Shown here: positions 45,858 to 55,096 of the stretch, piece after piece | How the letters are laid out: the number at the start of each line of letters is the position of its first letter | How positions within the stretch are numbered: the stretch's first letter is position 1 | Source of the DNA: Pseudoflavonifractor capillosus | GTDB taxonomy: Bacteria; Bacillota; Clostridia; Oscillospirales; Oscillospiraceae | Direction of reading: 5' to 3' | Length of the DNA: 64,000 nt | NCBI RefSeq assembly: GCF_016899775.1 | Contig: NZ_JACJJE010000001.1 | Coordinates: 1 to 64,000, forward strand | Made by a program: the position numbers and the translations under genes | Notes under the pieces: generated by a model | The model's input: only the letters and a program-made list of their open reading frames with translations | What the model was told of the DNA's origin: nothing | The model's database searches: none

Positions 45858-48800
45858 ATGAAAATCTTTAAGAGTTTCCGAAGATCGCATACCAGGCTCA
45901 CAGCGATGCTGCTCGTCCTGGTGTGTATGCTGGGCCTGTTCCCGGTAACTGCATTCGCCGCCGGCCCGGAAACCATCACTCTGGATGACTGTACTTACAA
46001 CGGTATCCACTATGAGTCTCCGGCGCTCGGCGTCTGCTATATGCATAAGATGCAGTTCGATGTAGATGGCGACAGCATCATGGGCTTTTGTTCCCAGAAG
46101 GGTGCGGGTATGGGCTGGTCCTTGGAAGGCCATACCTGGGACAGCCCCAAGTCGATCTCCAATGAGACCGTGGAAATCATGATGGCCTACTTTTACGCCC
46201 ATTCCAAAGGTATCTTCACAGATGAAGCCCACGCCCTGGGCGTGGATGAGGTCTGGGGATCGGACTACACGTGGACAATGAATGCCTGGGTGCAGGCGGT
46301 GGTGTGGCGCTACAAAGCAAATCTGCTCTCCGATCCCACCGTCGCCTGCGCGGAAGAGCTGATGTACGTCTACAATAACTTGGAGCATGCCAGCTACACC
46401 AGCATTGACGACGAGCTGGACGGCTGGTCTTTCCGCGACCGCGCCCAGTACATCCTCGACCTTGGCAGGCAGGGGGTCTGGGGCGATTGTGCAGTGTACG
46501 AGTACACTTACGCCGGGCCGGGCTCCAGCTATCACCCCGCAAACGACGTCCAGTCCGTCATGGTTGGTGAACTGACCGTCACCCGTGAGCAGTACCAGTT
46601 GACCGTACGCAAGGTGGATTCCTCCAACCAGAACCAGGGATTGGCCGGTGCTCGGTTCCTCGTCACCTCTGAGAACGGCAGCTACTCCCAGGAAGTTGTC
46701 ACCGGCTCGGACGGTACCTACACGCTCTATCCGCTGGATGCCGGCACCTATGCCGTCACGGAACTGGACCCGCCAGAGGGGTACGAGATCGATAACCCCG
46801 GCCCCCAGTATGTCGTTCTGCCCAGCACTACTGGCGAAACGACCGTTACCGTGACTTTCACCAACACCCCTGTCATCACCAGTGAAGGCAGTATCCGCAA
46901 GGTCGATGCCGATGACCCCACCAAGGGCCTGGCTGGCGCGGAAATCAAAATCGAGGGTATTGACAATGAATTCGTTGGCACCTACACGACTGGTGAAGGC
47001 GGTTATCTCCAGGATGTGCCTTGGGATACCATGCCCGTTGGCGACTATGTCGCCACTGAGGTCACTCCGCCCAACGGCTACTCCATGAGCAGTGATCCTG
47101 ACAAAGTAAGGCAGACCTTCCACTGGGATGGGAAAGCAGACGTGGATCTGGTATTTGAGAACGATGCCAAAGTCAAGCTCGAATTGCTGAAGCTGGACGA
47201 CTCCGAGCGGCCTCTGGAAGGCGCCGTCTTCAATGTCCTGAGAGATGGACAGATCGTCGCGACTGAGAAGACCGACGCCTCCGGCAAGATCACCGTCACC
47301 AATATCACCGAGGGCCTCTACGCCTTCGTTGAGGTGTCTGCGCCCGCCCCCTACGCTCGGATGACGGAGCCGGTCGTTGTGCATGTGGATCAGGCGGATA
47401 TCGATGGCGGAGGCACGATCTCCGTCACTGCCGTCGATCACAAGCTGCCTAACTTGACCATTCTGAAGCGCGACAGCCAGACCAAGGAGGTCGTGCCCGG
47501 CGCGCACTTTGAGATCAAAGGCATCCACCACGGCTATCACAATGACGTCATCACCGGGGAGGATGGCACCGCAACCCTGACCGGGCTCCCGGTTGATAGC
47601 TATACCGTAACGGAGATCTCGGTGCCTGAGCCGTATGTCGTAGCTGCGGAACCTACGCAGACCATCTGGCTTGGCCCTGGCGATGACCAGACCTTGGTCT
47701 TTGATAACCTCAAAAAACCCCAACTGAAGATCGCGAAGGTCGATGCGGCCGATACCGATACCACCATTCCCGGTACCGTCTTTCGGATCGAGGGCGTGGA
47801 CAGTGACTTCCAGACCTATGTGACTACTGGGCAGGACGGCACTGTCACGCTGCGTGTGGAGCCGGGCACCTACCGGGTCATTGAGACCTCCGTCCCCGCA
47901 CCGTACTACCTGCCGGATAAGGACGCTGACCGCGAGCAGGTAATCAGCTTGAATGCCGGTGACGAGAAGGAGCTGGTCTTCAAAAACAGCAAATCGCCTG
48001 AATTGACCATCTATAAGGAAGACTCCGTTGCCGGCGCTCCCGTTGAGGGAGCGCGTTTTCATATCACGTTCACATCCACCGGCGAAGCTGCGGATGCACC
48101 GGAAACCATCGACTACGGAGAGATCCTCACCGACGAGAATGGTGAGATCAAACTCCATGAGCAGGGCAAGCGCCTGTACCCCGGCGAATACACCATCACG
48201 GAGGTCGAGCCGGCGCCTGGATTCCAGATGAAGGAGCCCACCACGCAGAAGATCGTCCTCCATGGCGGCGAGTCGAAGACCGTCACCTTCCAGAATACCC
48301 CCCTCAACGCCGTGATCGTAGAAAAATACGACAGCGTTACCGGCGAGGCTCTGCCCGGCGCCACCTTCCAGCTGAGATACCTCGGCGGCACGAGTGGTAC
48401 CGGCGGTACCGTGATTGGGCAGAAGGTGACCGGGAAGAATGGCACCGCCATTTGGACGGGTCTTGAAGCCGGCACCTATATCCTGGAAGAGGTGGACCCG
48501 GCGGATGGCTATCACATCATCCAGTCCTCTGAGACCATCTACCTGGCCGACAGCGGCGAGCAGAGTGTCGTCAGCGTGAGATTTGAAAATGCACCCGACG
48601 GCATCCTGCTGATCCGGAAAGTGTGCTCGGTCAACCCCAGCATCACGTTGCCGGATGCGGAATTCAAAGTCACGTATGCCGATGGAACTCTGATCGGCGA
48701 CTCCAATGGTCTTTACCGCACCGACGAGAATGGTGAGATCCGGATCGAAGGCCTGACGCCCGGCAAGAGCGTCATCGTCACTGAGGTGTCCGCGCCTCCG

Positions 48801-51455
48801 GGCTATATTATCGACAGCCAGTCCCAAACGATCCAAATCAAAGAAGGCCGTACCGTTTCCCTGACATTCAAGAACCAGCCCAAAGGCGAACTGATTATCG
48901 TCAAGCGAGACAGTGCCACCGGCGCTCCTCTGCCCGGCGCCCAGTTCAGGATCACGACTGCGGCAGGGTGCGAAGTTGGCCTTGACGGCGGGACCAGCAC
49001 CTTAACGCAGAATGGGATCTTTGAGACGGATTCCAGTGGTCAGATCCACATCACGAACTTAGCGCCCGGTGCCTATGTAGTCACTGAGATCAAGGCGCCT
49101 CAGGGCTATGTGATCGACCAGGCCACGACCAATGTGGTCATCGGCGAGGGTGGGGATACCCAGACCGTCGTCGTGACCAACTCCAAGGCCGGCTCCCTCA
49201 TTATCAATAAACGCGACTCTCTGTCTGGCAAGCCTCTGGCCGGCGTCACGTTCAAGGTGACGACTTCGACTGGCGAGTACGTACCTGACGAGGATGGCTA
49301 CATCTCCAGCAACGGCTTGTACGTTACCGATGAGAATGGCCAGATCCAGATCGACGGCGTGGTCGGCACTCTCGTTGTCACGGAGACGAAGTCGATCCCC
49401 GGCTACAGCATCAATCCGAGCACGCAGACACAGACGGTTGTGGTGAATCCCAACGATACCCAGTCTCTGACGTTTTATAACACGCCCAGCACCACCCTGG
49501 TCATCCAGAAGTATATCGAGGGCACGACTCAGCCCCTGAAGGGCGTCACCTTCCGGGTCACTGACTCCAGCGGCGCGGTAGTCGGCCAGAGCAACGGTGA
49601 ATTTGTCACTGATGAGGCCGGCCAGATCGTCATTGAAGGCTTGGAGCCGGGCATCACCGTTACCGCAAAGGAGATCAAAGTACCTGATGGCTACGTCCTG
49701 GACTCCACCCCGAAATCGATCGAAATTCGTGAGGGCACCGTCCAGACCCTGACCTTCTACAACGCCCAGAAGGGCGCCTTGGTCATTCGGAAGTTGGATT
49801 CCGAGACGAAGGAACCCTTGGCCGGCGTGGAGTTCCAGCTGACTTACAGCGATGGCAGCTACGTGGATTATGACAACGGCCATATGTCCAGCAAGGGTCT
49901 TTACACAACTGATGCCAACGGTGAGATCCGGATCACCGGGATCACCGGCACGATCGTCGTCACGGAGACGAAGACGATCGACGGCTATCTCATTGATCCC
50001 GCCACTCGGACGCAGACGGTTGAAGTAAATGCGCAGGATACCCAGACATTGACGTTCTATAACACCAAAATCGGCGGACTCCAGATCATCAAGTCGGACA
50101 AGGATACCGGCACTCGCATTCCGGGCGTGAAGTTCGAGGTCCGCAAGATGGATGGTGAGATCCTCGGCAACTACACCACTGACCGCAACGGCGTCATCAA
50201 TATCCCGGAGGCGGAGAGCGGCTGGTACCAGGTGACTGAGCTGGAGGCGGCCGATGGCTACCAGCTGGACACCACCCCCGCATACATCTGCGTCAAGGAT
50301 GGGGAGACGGCAACACTGGAGATCGAGAACCAGCGTATGTCCTCCATTATGATCCATAAGATCGACTCCAGCACCCGCGAGGGCATCTACGGAGTCAAAT
50401 TCATTCTGTACGATTCCGGCAAGAATCCAATCGGTGAGTATGTGACTGACCAGGACGGCTACATCTGGATCGATGACGAGCTGACGCCCGGCCGCTACTA
50501 CCTGCGCGAGTTGGAAGCGGCGGAAGGTTACACGCTCGACGAGCAGTACAAGACCGTCTGGGTGGAGCGCGGCAAGTGTGCCCAGATCACCTGGGAGAAC
50601 ACTGCCATCACCGGTCAGATCCAGATCCGCAAGTATGCGGCGGAGAACAACCCTGTCACCGGCGACCTCGCCGGCAAGGAGTTGGAGGGCGCCGTCTTCG
50701 AGATCACCCAGGCGCGATCCGGCAAGGTGGTAGGGTACATCACCACAGACGCGCATGGCGTTGCGGCATCTGACCCGCTGCCTCTTGGCCGCTACTATGT
50801 GACTGAGGTGTCGGCTCCGGCCTATTACCAGCTCAGCGGCGAGAAGATGGAGGCGGAGATCGAGTATCCCGGTCAGATCATCAAGCTGACGGCCTACAAT
50901 AAGCCGGCCAACCTCGGCGTCACCATCAAGAAGACCGGCAACTACGAGGTGCAGCCCGGCACGAGCATGCGCTACGACCTCTCCAACATCGCCAATACCT
51001 CCAATGTCGCGCTCAATAACTTCTATTGGCATGATAGGCTCCCCACGGACGCTACCAATGCCATGAGCCTCACGACCGGCACCTATAACCAGCGGCTCTA
51101 CTATCGGATCACCTTCAAGACCAATACCAACGACTACCGGGTGCTCGCAAGCAACCTGCTCACGAGCAACAACTACTCCGTCAGCCTCAGTGCCCAGGCG
51201 CTCGGCCTGGCGCAGGGCGAGTATGTGACGGATGTCCGGTTCGAGTTCGGGACGGTGGCCAGCGGCTTCGCGTCCGTGATCAATCCCACCATTCAGGTGC
51301 AGGTCAAGGGCACGCTCGCCAACGGATACCAGATCGTCAACCGCAGTGATGTTGGCGGCCAGTACCTCAATGAGTGGCAGACTGCGCTGAGCAACTGGGT
51401 CACTGTCGTGCGCCGGTTCCAGCCCAACACCCCGCTGCCCAAGACCGGTTATTAA
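45858..51455 (+). CDS. Giant thioester/CnaB adhesin ending in LPKTG without membrane anchor
   Basis: 1865 residues from MKIFKSFRRSHTRL; AAAGGAG is 11 nt from this ATG and only 2 nt from the ATG at 45849. After a signal peptide (to about 36) comes a thioester adhesion domain. Cys78 (GFCSQKG) and Gln146 in VQAVVW (the Q-x-x-h-W motif) should form the Cys-Gln thioester that bonds host or cell surfaces covalently. Residues about 248-1685 hold fifteen CnaB/SpaA-like repeats of about 95 residues (e.g. LIIVKRDSATGAPLPGAQF...GAYVVTEIKAPQGYVID), many with the K...E pattern for isopeptide bonds. A DUF11-like domain follows, and the protein ends LPKTGY, with no hydrophobic helix or basic tail. Confidence 0.92.
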   Translation: MKIFKSFRRSHTRLTAMLLVLVCMLGLFPVTAFAAGPETITLDDCTYNGIHYESPALGVCYMHKMQFDVDGDSIMGFCSQKGAGMGWSLEGHTWDSPKSISNETVEIMMAYFYAHSKGIFTDEAHALGVDEVWGSDYTWTMNAWVQAVVWRYKANLLSDPTVACAEELMYVYNNLEHASYTSIDDELDGWSFRDRAQYILDLGRQGVWGDCAVYEYTYAGPGSSYHPANDVQSVMVGELTVTREQYQLTVRKVDSSNQNQGLAGARFLVTSENGSYSQEVVTGSDGTYTLYPLDAGTYAVTELDPPEGYEIDNPGPQYVVLPSTTGETTVTVTFTNTPVITSEGSIRKVDADDPTKGLAGAEIKIEGIDNEFVGTYTTGEGGYLQDVPWDTMPVGDYVATEVTPPNGYSMSSDPDKVRQTFHWDGKADVDLVFENDAKVKLELLKLDDSERPLEGAVFNVLRDGQIVATEKTDASGKITVTNITEGLYAFVEVSAPAPYARMTEPVVVHVDQADIDGGGTISVTAVDHKLPNLTILKRDSQTKEVVPGAHFEIKGIHHGYHNDVITGEDGTATLTGLPVDSYTVTEISVPEPYVVAAEPTQTIWLGPGDDQTLVFDNLKKPQLKIAKVDAADTDTTIPGTVFRIEGVDSDFQTYVTTGQDGTVTLRVEPGTYRVIETSVPAPYYLPDKDADREQVISLNAGDEKELVFKNSKSPELTIYKEDSVAGAPVEGARFHITFTSTGEAADAPETIDYGEILTDENGEIKLHEQGKRLYPGEYTITEVEPAPGFQMKEPTTQKIVLHGGESKTVTFQNTPLNAVIVEKYDSVTGEALPGATFQLRYLGGTSGTGGTVIGQKVTGKNGTAIWTGLEAGTYILEEVDPADGYHIIQSSETIYLADSGEQSVVSVRFENAPDGILLIRKVCSVNPSITLPDAEFKVTYADGTLIGDSNGLYRTDENGEIRIEGLTPGKSVIVTEVSAPPGYIIDSQSQTIQIKEGRTVSLTFKNQPKGELIIVKRDSATGAPLPGAQFRITTAAGCEVGLDGGTSTLTQNGIFETDSSGQIHITNLAPGAYVVTEIKAPQGYVIDQATTNVVIGEGGDTQTVVVTNSKAGSLIINKRDSLSGKPLAGVTFKVTTSTGEYVPDEDGYISSNGLYVTDENGQIQIDGVVGTLVVTETKSIPGYSINPSTQTQTVVVNPNDTQSLTFYNTPSTTLVIQKYIEGTTQPLKGVTFRVTDSSGAVVGQSNGEFVTDEAGQIVIEGLEPGITVTAKEIKVPDGYVLDSTPKSIEIREGTVQTLTFYNAQKGALVIRKLDSETKEPLAGVEFQLTYSDGSYVDYDNGHMSSKGLYTTDANGEIRITGITGTIVVTETKTIDGYLIDPATRTQTVEVNAQDTQTLTFYNTKIGGLQIIKSDKDTGTRIPGVKFEVRKMDGEILGNYTTDRNGVINIPEAESGWYQVTELEAADGYQLDTTPAYICVKDGETATLEIENQRMSSIMIHKIDSSTREGIYGVKFILYDSGKNPIGEYVTDQDGYIWIDDELTPGRYYLRELEAAEGYTLDEQYKTVWVERGKCAQITWENTAITGQIQIRKYAAENNPVTGDLAGKELEGAVFEITQARSGKVVGYITTDAHGVAASDPLPLGRYYVTEVSAPAYYQLSGEKMEAEIEYPGQIIKLTAYNKPANLGVTIKKTGNYEVQPGTSMRYDLSNIANTSNVALNNFYWHDRLPTDATNAMSLTTGTYNQRLYYRITFKTNTNDYRVLASNLLTSNNYSVSLSAQALGLAQGEYVTDVRFEFGTVASGFASVINPTIQVQVKGTLANGYQIVNRSDVGGQYLNEWQTALSNWVTVVRRFQPNTPLPKTGY

Positions 51456-51602
51456 GGCCAGGCTATGGGATCGAGCGGACTTTCCTTCAGCAGCACCTGG
51501 CAGGGAGCTGGCGCTTTTCCCCGGCCAGCTGCACATATGTACCTATCAACACTATGGAATTGGCGGGCACGCAAGTGCCCGCCAGGAAAGGAGCATGCAA
51601 TC

Positions 51603-51962
51603 ATGAACAGATTCATTGTCATCAACAACTGCCTCGTCAATGTCCGGCACATCGTTATGGCCGTGGATGAGGCGGACGGCACTACCGCCTTCCATCTGGA
51701 CAACGGCGAGGTTCTCCACACGCAGAGTAGTCCCGAACTGGATGACGCCCTCATGGGCATAAAGCACACAGTCGGGATCATCCCTGTCCGGGGGCTTAAC
51801 GCCATCATGGATGACGGTTCCCGGCAGTTCCAGTTGCCTGTCAGGTACCTGGAGCTGACTGCGGATGGGTCCTGTTATCCCCTGGACACCCACGGCGACG
51901 ATCCGCACTGGAATGAGGACTACAGCTTCATCGGCCTCGTGGAGGCGCCCGACAAGCGCTAA
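51603..51962 (+). CDS. Small ICE protein of unknown function
   Basis: 119 residues from MNRFIVINNCLVNVRHIVMAV; AAAGGAG precedes the ATG at 51603. It looks like a small beta-rich domain (HIVMAVDEADGTTAFHLDNGEVLHTQ, VGIIPVRGLNAIMDDGSRQF), possibly related to the LytTR- or DUF-type plug domains where a short open beta barrel binds DNA or protein. Not assigned. In the gap before it (51456-51602) are two hairpins, AGCTGGC...GCCAGCT near 51500 and GGCGGGCAC...GTGCCCGCC near 51565. Confidence 0.6.
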   Translation: MNRFIVINNCLVNVRHIVMAVDEADGTTAFHLDNGEVLHTQSSPELDDALMGIKHTVGIIPVRGLNAIMDDGSRQFQLPVRYLELTADGSCYPLDTHGDDPHWNEDYSFIGLVEAPDKR

Positions 51963-52005
51963 TTCCTCCAAGTTGCTTTACCACAAGTCCCTTACACGAT
52001 CGAAG

Positions 52006-52031
52006 CGGAGGCCCCCTGGCAGGGGCCTCCG
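52006..52031 (+). terminator. Hairpin after the small ICE gene
   Basis: CGGAGGCCCC, CTGGCA, GGGGCCTCCG (52006-52031), followed by CACCTTTAT. The T-run is weak, so it is a possible terminator. Confidence 0.6.
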
Positions 52032-52064
52032 CACCTTTATATCAGATTAAGGAGAGATGTCATC

Positions 52065-52778
52065 ATGTTGCAAGAGGTTATATCTCAAGTCAATGCCATG
52101 GTGGATACGGCACGCAACAACACGTTCAGATACTCAAGCAAGCATCCATACTGCGTTCGAAGATACACGTTCGGTATGCTGAAAACGACCACCATGTGTC
52201 ATATCCCGGACTTTATTTTCGATCCCCGCGAGGCGAGGATGATCTCCAATGCAGCGTACCTGCATGACGTGGGAAAACTGCTGACTCCCAAGAGCCTCCT
52301 CAATAAGCGTGGTCATCTGACTCCGGAAGAGCGCGAGAAGATGCAGCTCCATACCATGGATGGAGCCATGCTCATTTACTTCCATCCGGCTTATGAAGAG
52401 CCGCTATTAAGAAAATACGCCTTCGAGATCGCTCTTCACCACCATGAGCGGATCGACGGCAAAGGATACCCTGACGGACTCCAAGGTTCCGAACTGACGC
52501 CCTGGCTCCAGATCGTATCCATTGCAGACACATTTTCTGCTCTGATGGAAAAGCGGCCGTATCGTCCCGCAGTCTATATAGACCGAGCATGGGAGATGAT
52601 CTTAAATGGCGATTGCGGCCAATTCGACGAACGACTCCTGCGCTGCCTGGATGATGATCGCAGATGGGTATTCGGCGGAGTCAGCGATGAAATCATCAAC
52701 GCCGATGAGTTGATATGGGCATACGAGAATAAAACCGAGGCTGAGAAGCGCGCACCAACAGATGATTGGCCGCTTTGA
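52065..52778 (+). CDS. HD-GYP domain phosphodiesterase
   Basis: 237 residues. The HD pair is His67-Asp68 in YLHDVGKL. The second signature ALHHHERIDGKGYPDGLQGSEL carries the GYP triad, and IVSIADTFSALMEKRPYRPA completes the HD-GYP pattern. Such enzymes hydrolyse cyclic di-GMP (or related dinucleotides). There is no receiver, GAF or membrane domain, so it is a stand-alone cytoplasmic enzyme. The first 60 residues are a helical cap. An ICE-encoded c-di-GMP enzyme next to an adhesin could tune attachment in the new host. The metal ligands appear intact. Confidence 0.85.
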   Translation: MLQEVISQVNAMVDTARNNTFRYSSKHPYCVRRYTFGMLKTTTMCHIPDFIFDPREARMISNAAYLHDVGKLLTPKSLLNKRGHLTPEEREKMQLHTMDGAMLIYFHPAYEEPLLRKYAFEIALHHHERIDGKGYPDGLQGSELTPWLQIVSIADTFSALMEKRPYRPAVYIDRAWEMILNGDCGQFDERLLRCLDDDRRWVFGGVSDEIINADELIWAYENKTEAEKRAPTDDWPL

Positions 52779-52816
52779 TTTCCAGCACCTCCTCTGATAG
52801 GGAATTGGGGCCTATA

Positions 52817-53374
52817 TCATGATAACTTGGCCAGAATGTGTTCCAGGACATCATCGTATTCCGGCAACTGATCGGTGTAGACACGCATCCAATCCCGCAT
52901 GGCCAGAACATCCTCCGGAGTGATGGCTTCATAGTCGCCCAGATACCCGTGATCCTCCATGAAGTCGTAAGCTAAATTGGAATACAGCTCGTCCAGGAGC
53001 TTTCTGGGATCGTCCAGCTGGATGGCATCTGAGTCACACGATTTTTTCTTCCCCGGGATGGTTACGAGCAGGTACCCGAATTTGTCGGACCAGATGACGT
53101 CGTAGAGTGGGCATTCTTGGATATAGGGCAGCATGACACCGATCACGCGCTCCAGTTCAGCAGTCTCCTCTGCGCTCAAGTCGGGCTGAAGCTTCGACGT
53201 ACGCTCAGGGCGGGCGTCATCAGCAAGCGCCTTGTTTGCCAGATACTCGTCGCGCTCCTTGTCGGTAGCGGGCCGGACTTCCGCCTTCCCGCAGTCAGGA
53301 CACAGCTCCGGCTTCGACTCCGCCTGGAAGGTATACATACAGGCGGAGCAGGTGTAAATGTTAGACTCATGCAT
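52817..53374 (-). CDS. Zinc-ribbon protein of unknown function
   Basis: 185 residues from MHESNIYTCSACMYTF; GAAGGAGAG lies upstream of the ATG at 53374. The N-terminal rubredoxin-like ribbon has CxxC pairs at CSACMYTFQ and LCPDCGKAEVR. The remainder is acidic and alpha-helical (LDELYSNLAYDFMEDHGYLGDYEAITPEDVLAM). It lies 14 nt after the WYL regulator on the same strand, forming a two-gene unit opposite to the surrounding ICE genes. It may be the regulator's target or partner. Confidence 0.65.
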   Translation of the reverse strand: MHESNIYTCSACMYTFQAESKPELCPDCGKAEVRPATDKERDEYLANKALADDARPERTSKLQPDLSAEETAELERVIGVMLPYIQECPLYDVIWSDKFGYLLVTIPGKKKSCDSDAIQLDDPRKLLDELYSNLAYDFMEDHGYLGDYEAITPEDVLAMRDWMRVYTDQLPEYDDVLEHILAKLS

Positions 53375-53388
53375 CTGGAATCTCTCCT

Positions 53389-54378
53389 TCAATCATATAT
53401 TGCGGCAATGCCTTTGACATGGTCAGCCATCTTACGCACAACGTGCTCGGGACCGATGATTTGAGCTGCAGCGCCGAAACCGCAGACCCAGGCGAAGAAT
53501 TGAGGGCTGACGACCACTTCCGCACTGACCGTGAAGTGGTCGTCGCCATCTCTTACGATCATGACATCCTGACCCAGCCGGTCTAAGACAGCGCCCACCA
53601 GGTGGTTCTCAAAGCGGAGCCGGACGGTAACATCCTCGCCGGAGAACATACCGAAGACCTTCCTGGCGTAGACGGCCATGTCCAGGGCCTCGAAAGCGTC
53701 CCTACCATCCCGATGCTCCTCCAGCGTGGAGATGTCGGTCATCTTATCTACACGGTAGTGCTTGATGATACCGGCCTCGCTGTCGAAGGCGACCATGTAG
53801 TAGTTCTCATCGTCCCAGGTGAGTGCGTACGGGCTGACCACATAGAAGGCGCCGTCCTTCCGGTAGTGTCTTGTCTTCTCCACCGTGTACTCGAAGTATT
53901 TGAATTGGATCTTCCGATTCTGGGAGATCCCATCATGGATCGCATCCACATTATAGTAGATGGACTCATTCATGGTCTTGATCCGATTCTTCACATAGAC
54001 CTGGCGCTGTAGGAGCTGCGCCTCATGGATGCTGGCCAGCTTCTCGATCTTCCGGATCAGCGTCATTGTCTTCTTATGCGTGATGAATTTAGACGACTGT
54101 ACGCTATCCACAAGCAGCTTCAGCTCAGGTAGCTCGAAATTCCGCTGTGCAACATAGTAGCCCTGGAACCGGCCGGCATCCACATGGATGATATCCAAGC
54201 CATAAAAGCGCAGAGCCTCAATGTCATCGTAAATACTCTTGCGCTCGGCACTGATGCCCTGGGCGCCGAGATACTCCACGATCTGCTTGATGGTGACAGG
54301 ATGCTCCTCATCCGAGTTCTGAAGCAGGTAATTCATGATATATAAAGGCTTCAGCTTCTGATAAGAGGAACGCGCCAT
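53389..54378 (-). CDS. WYL-domain transcriptional regulator
   Basis: 329 residues from MARSSYQKLKPLYIMNYLLQNSDEEHPVT; AAGGGAG precedes the ATG at 54378. The N-terminal helix-turn-helix (IKQIVEYLGAQGISAERKSIYDDIEALRFYGLDI) and the WYL core (GAFYVVSPYALTWDDENYYMVAFDSEAGIIKHYRVDKM) are typical. A C-terminal WCX-like extension follows (VTVRLRFENHLVGAVLDRLG...VVVSPQFFAWVCGFGAAAQIIGP). WYL proteins sense nucleic acids or nucleotides and often govern defence or stress genes. It is a likely regulator of this part of the ICE. Confidence 0.9.
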   Translation of the reverse strand: MARSSYQKLKPLYIMNYLLQNSDEEHPVTIKQIVEYLGAQGISAERKSIYDDIEALRFYGLDIIHVDAGRFQGYYVAQRNFELPELKLLVDSVQSSKFITHKKTMTLIRKIEKLASIHEAQLLQRQVYVKNRIKTMNESIYYNVDAIHDGISQNRKIQFKYFEYTVEKTRHYRKDGAFYVVSPYALTWDDENYYMVAFDSEAGIIKHYRVDKMTDISTLEEHRDGRDAFEALDMAVYARKVFGMFSGEDVTVRLRFENHLVGAVLDRLGQDVMIVRDGDDHFTVSAEVVVSPQFFAWVCGFGAAAQIIGPEHVVRKMADHVKGIAAIYD

Positions 54379-54494
54379 TTTCAGCACTCCCTTCAATTCA
54401 CCGGCATTCTAAGATGCCAGCCATCGTTATGCGGACATTCTACACGCTACGCAGTCCCATATTCCGTACTCTATCACGAATCTAACCTATCCGC

Positions 54495-54525
54495 AACCGC
54501 CCGCTCACTGGGCGGTTCTTTTTTT
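54495..54525 (+). terminator. Plus-strand terminator in a divergent gap
   Basis: AACCGCCC, GCTCACT, GGGCGGTT (54495-54517), C, TTTTTTT. No plus-strand gene precedes it for 1.7 kb, since the WYL unit runs the other way. It should therefore end a short unseen plus transcript or act as a leader terminator of the zinc-finger gene at 54663. Confidence 0.75.
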
Positions 54526-54662
54526 ACCCGTCTATATTTGTGAACTTTTTGTAAACTTTTCTGAAAAACCAAAAAATCAGCCGAAAAAGGCCATTTTAGC
54601 GCCAACCGAATGGGAGGAGGAGAGATGAAGGAGCCGAATGGCTTCGGAATGGAGGTATGAAC

Positions 54663-55082
54663 ATGAAGAAAAAAGCGAAGCAGCGGCACCAGAGCGTGGT
54701 GCGATGTCCTTACTGCGGCGCACTGGCCGACCTGCGGCCGGCGGCGGAGATCTACCACGATGACAGCAGGGACGATCTCCTGTACGTCTGTAGGAACTAC
54801 CCCAGATGCAATGCCTATGTGCGTGTGCAGCCTGGGACAAAGCAGCCCATGGGCCCTCTGGCGAATGGGGATCTACGTCATCTGCGTATCCGCGCCCATC
54901 GCGCCTTTGACCGGGTGTGGCAATGCGGCGTGATGACCCGTGACGCAGCCTATCGATGGATGGCGGATTACTTCTGCATTCCGCTGCGAGAGGCCCACAT
55001 CGGACAATTCAGCGAGTACCGCTGTCAGCAGCTGATCCGGAAATGCGAAGATCTGCTGTGGAAGGCCGGGAAAGCCAGCTGA
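54663..55082 (+). CDS. Zinc-finger-containing protein (DUF3268-like)
   Basis: 139 residues from MKKKAKQRHQ; GGAGGT is 7 nt from the ATG at 54663 and 1 nt from the ATG at 54657. Zinc ligands are VRCPYCGALADLR and YVCRNYPRCNAYVRV. They are followed by PMGPLANGDLRHLRIRAHRAFDRVW, the pattern of the DUF3268 zinc-finger domain found on mobile elements and phages. The role is unknown but probably involves nucleic-acid binding. The next gene begins 14 nt downstream. Confidence 0.75.
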   Translation: MKKKAKQRHQSVVRCPYCGALADLRPAAEIYHDDSRDDLLYVCRNYPRCNAYVRVQPGTKQPMGPLANGDLRHLRIRAHRAFDRVWQCGVMTRDAAYRWMADYFCIPLREAHIGQFSEYRCQQLIRKCEDLLWKAGKAS

Positions 55083-55096
55083 AGGAGGTTTCAAAG

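Noticed and set aside
45858-51455. Assembly duplication artefact in the adhesin repeats
   Set aside because: The fifteen repeats are diverged in sequence and length, so they are old internal duplications, not a recent exact copy.
45825-51536. Two very long minus-strand frames (about 1003 and 825 codons) opposite the adhesin
   Set aside because: They follow from the repeated CnaB sequence and codon bias on the other strand. No binding site, signal or recognisable fold.
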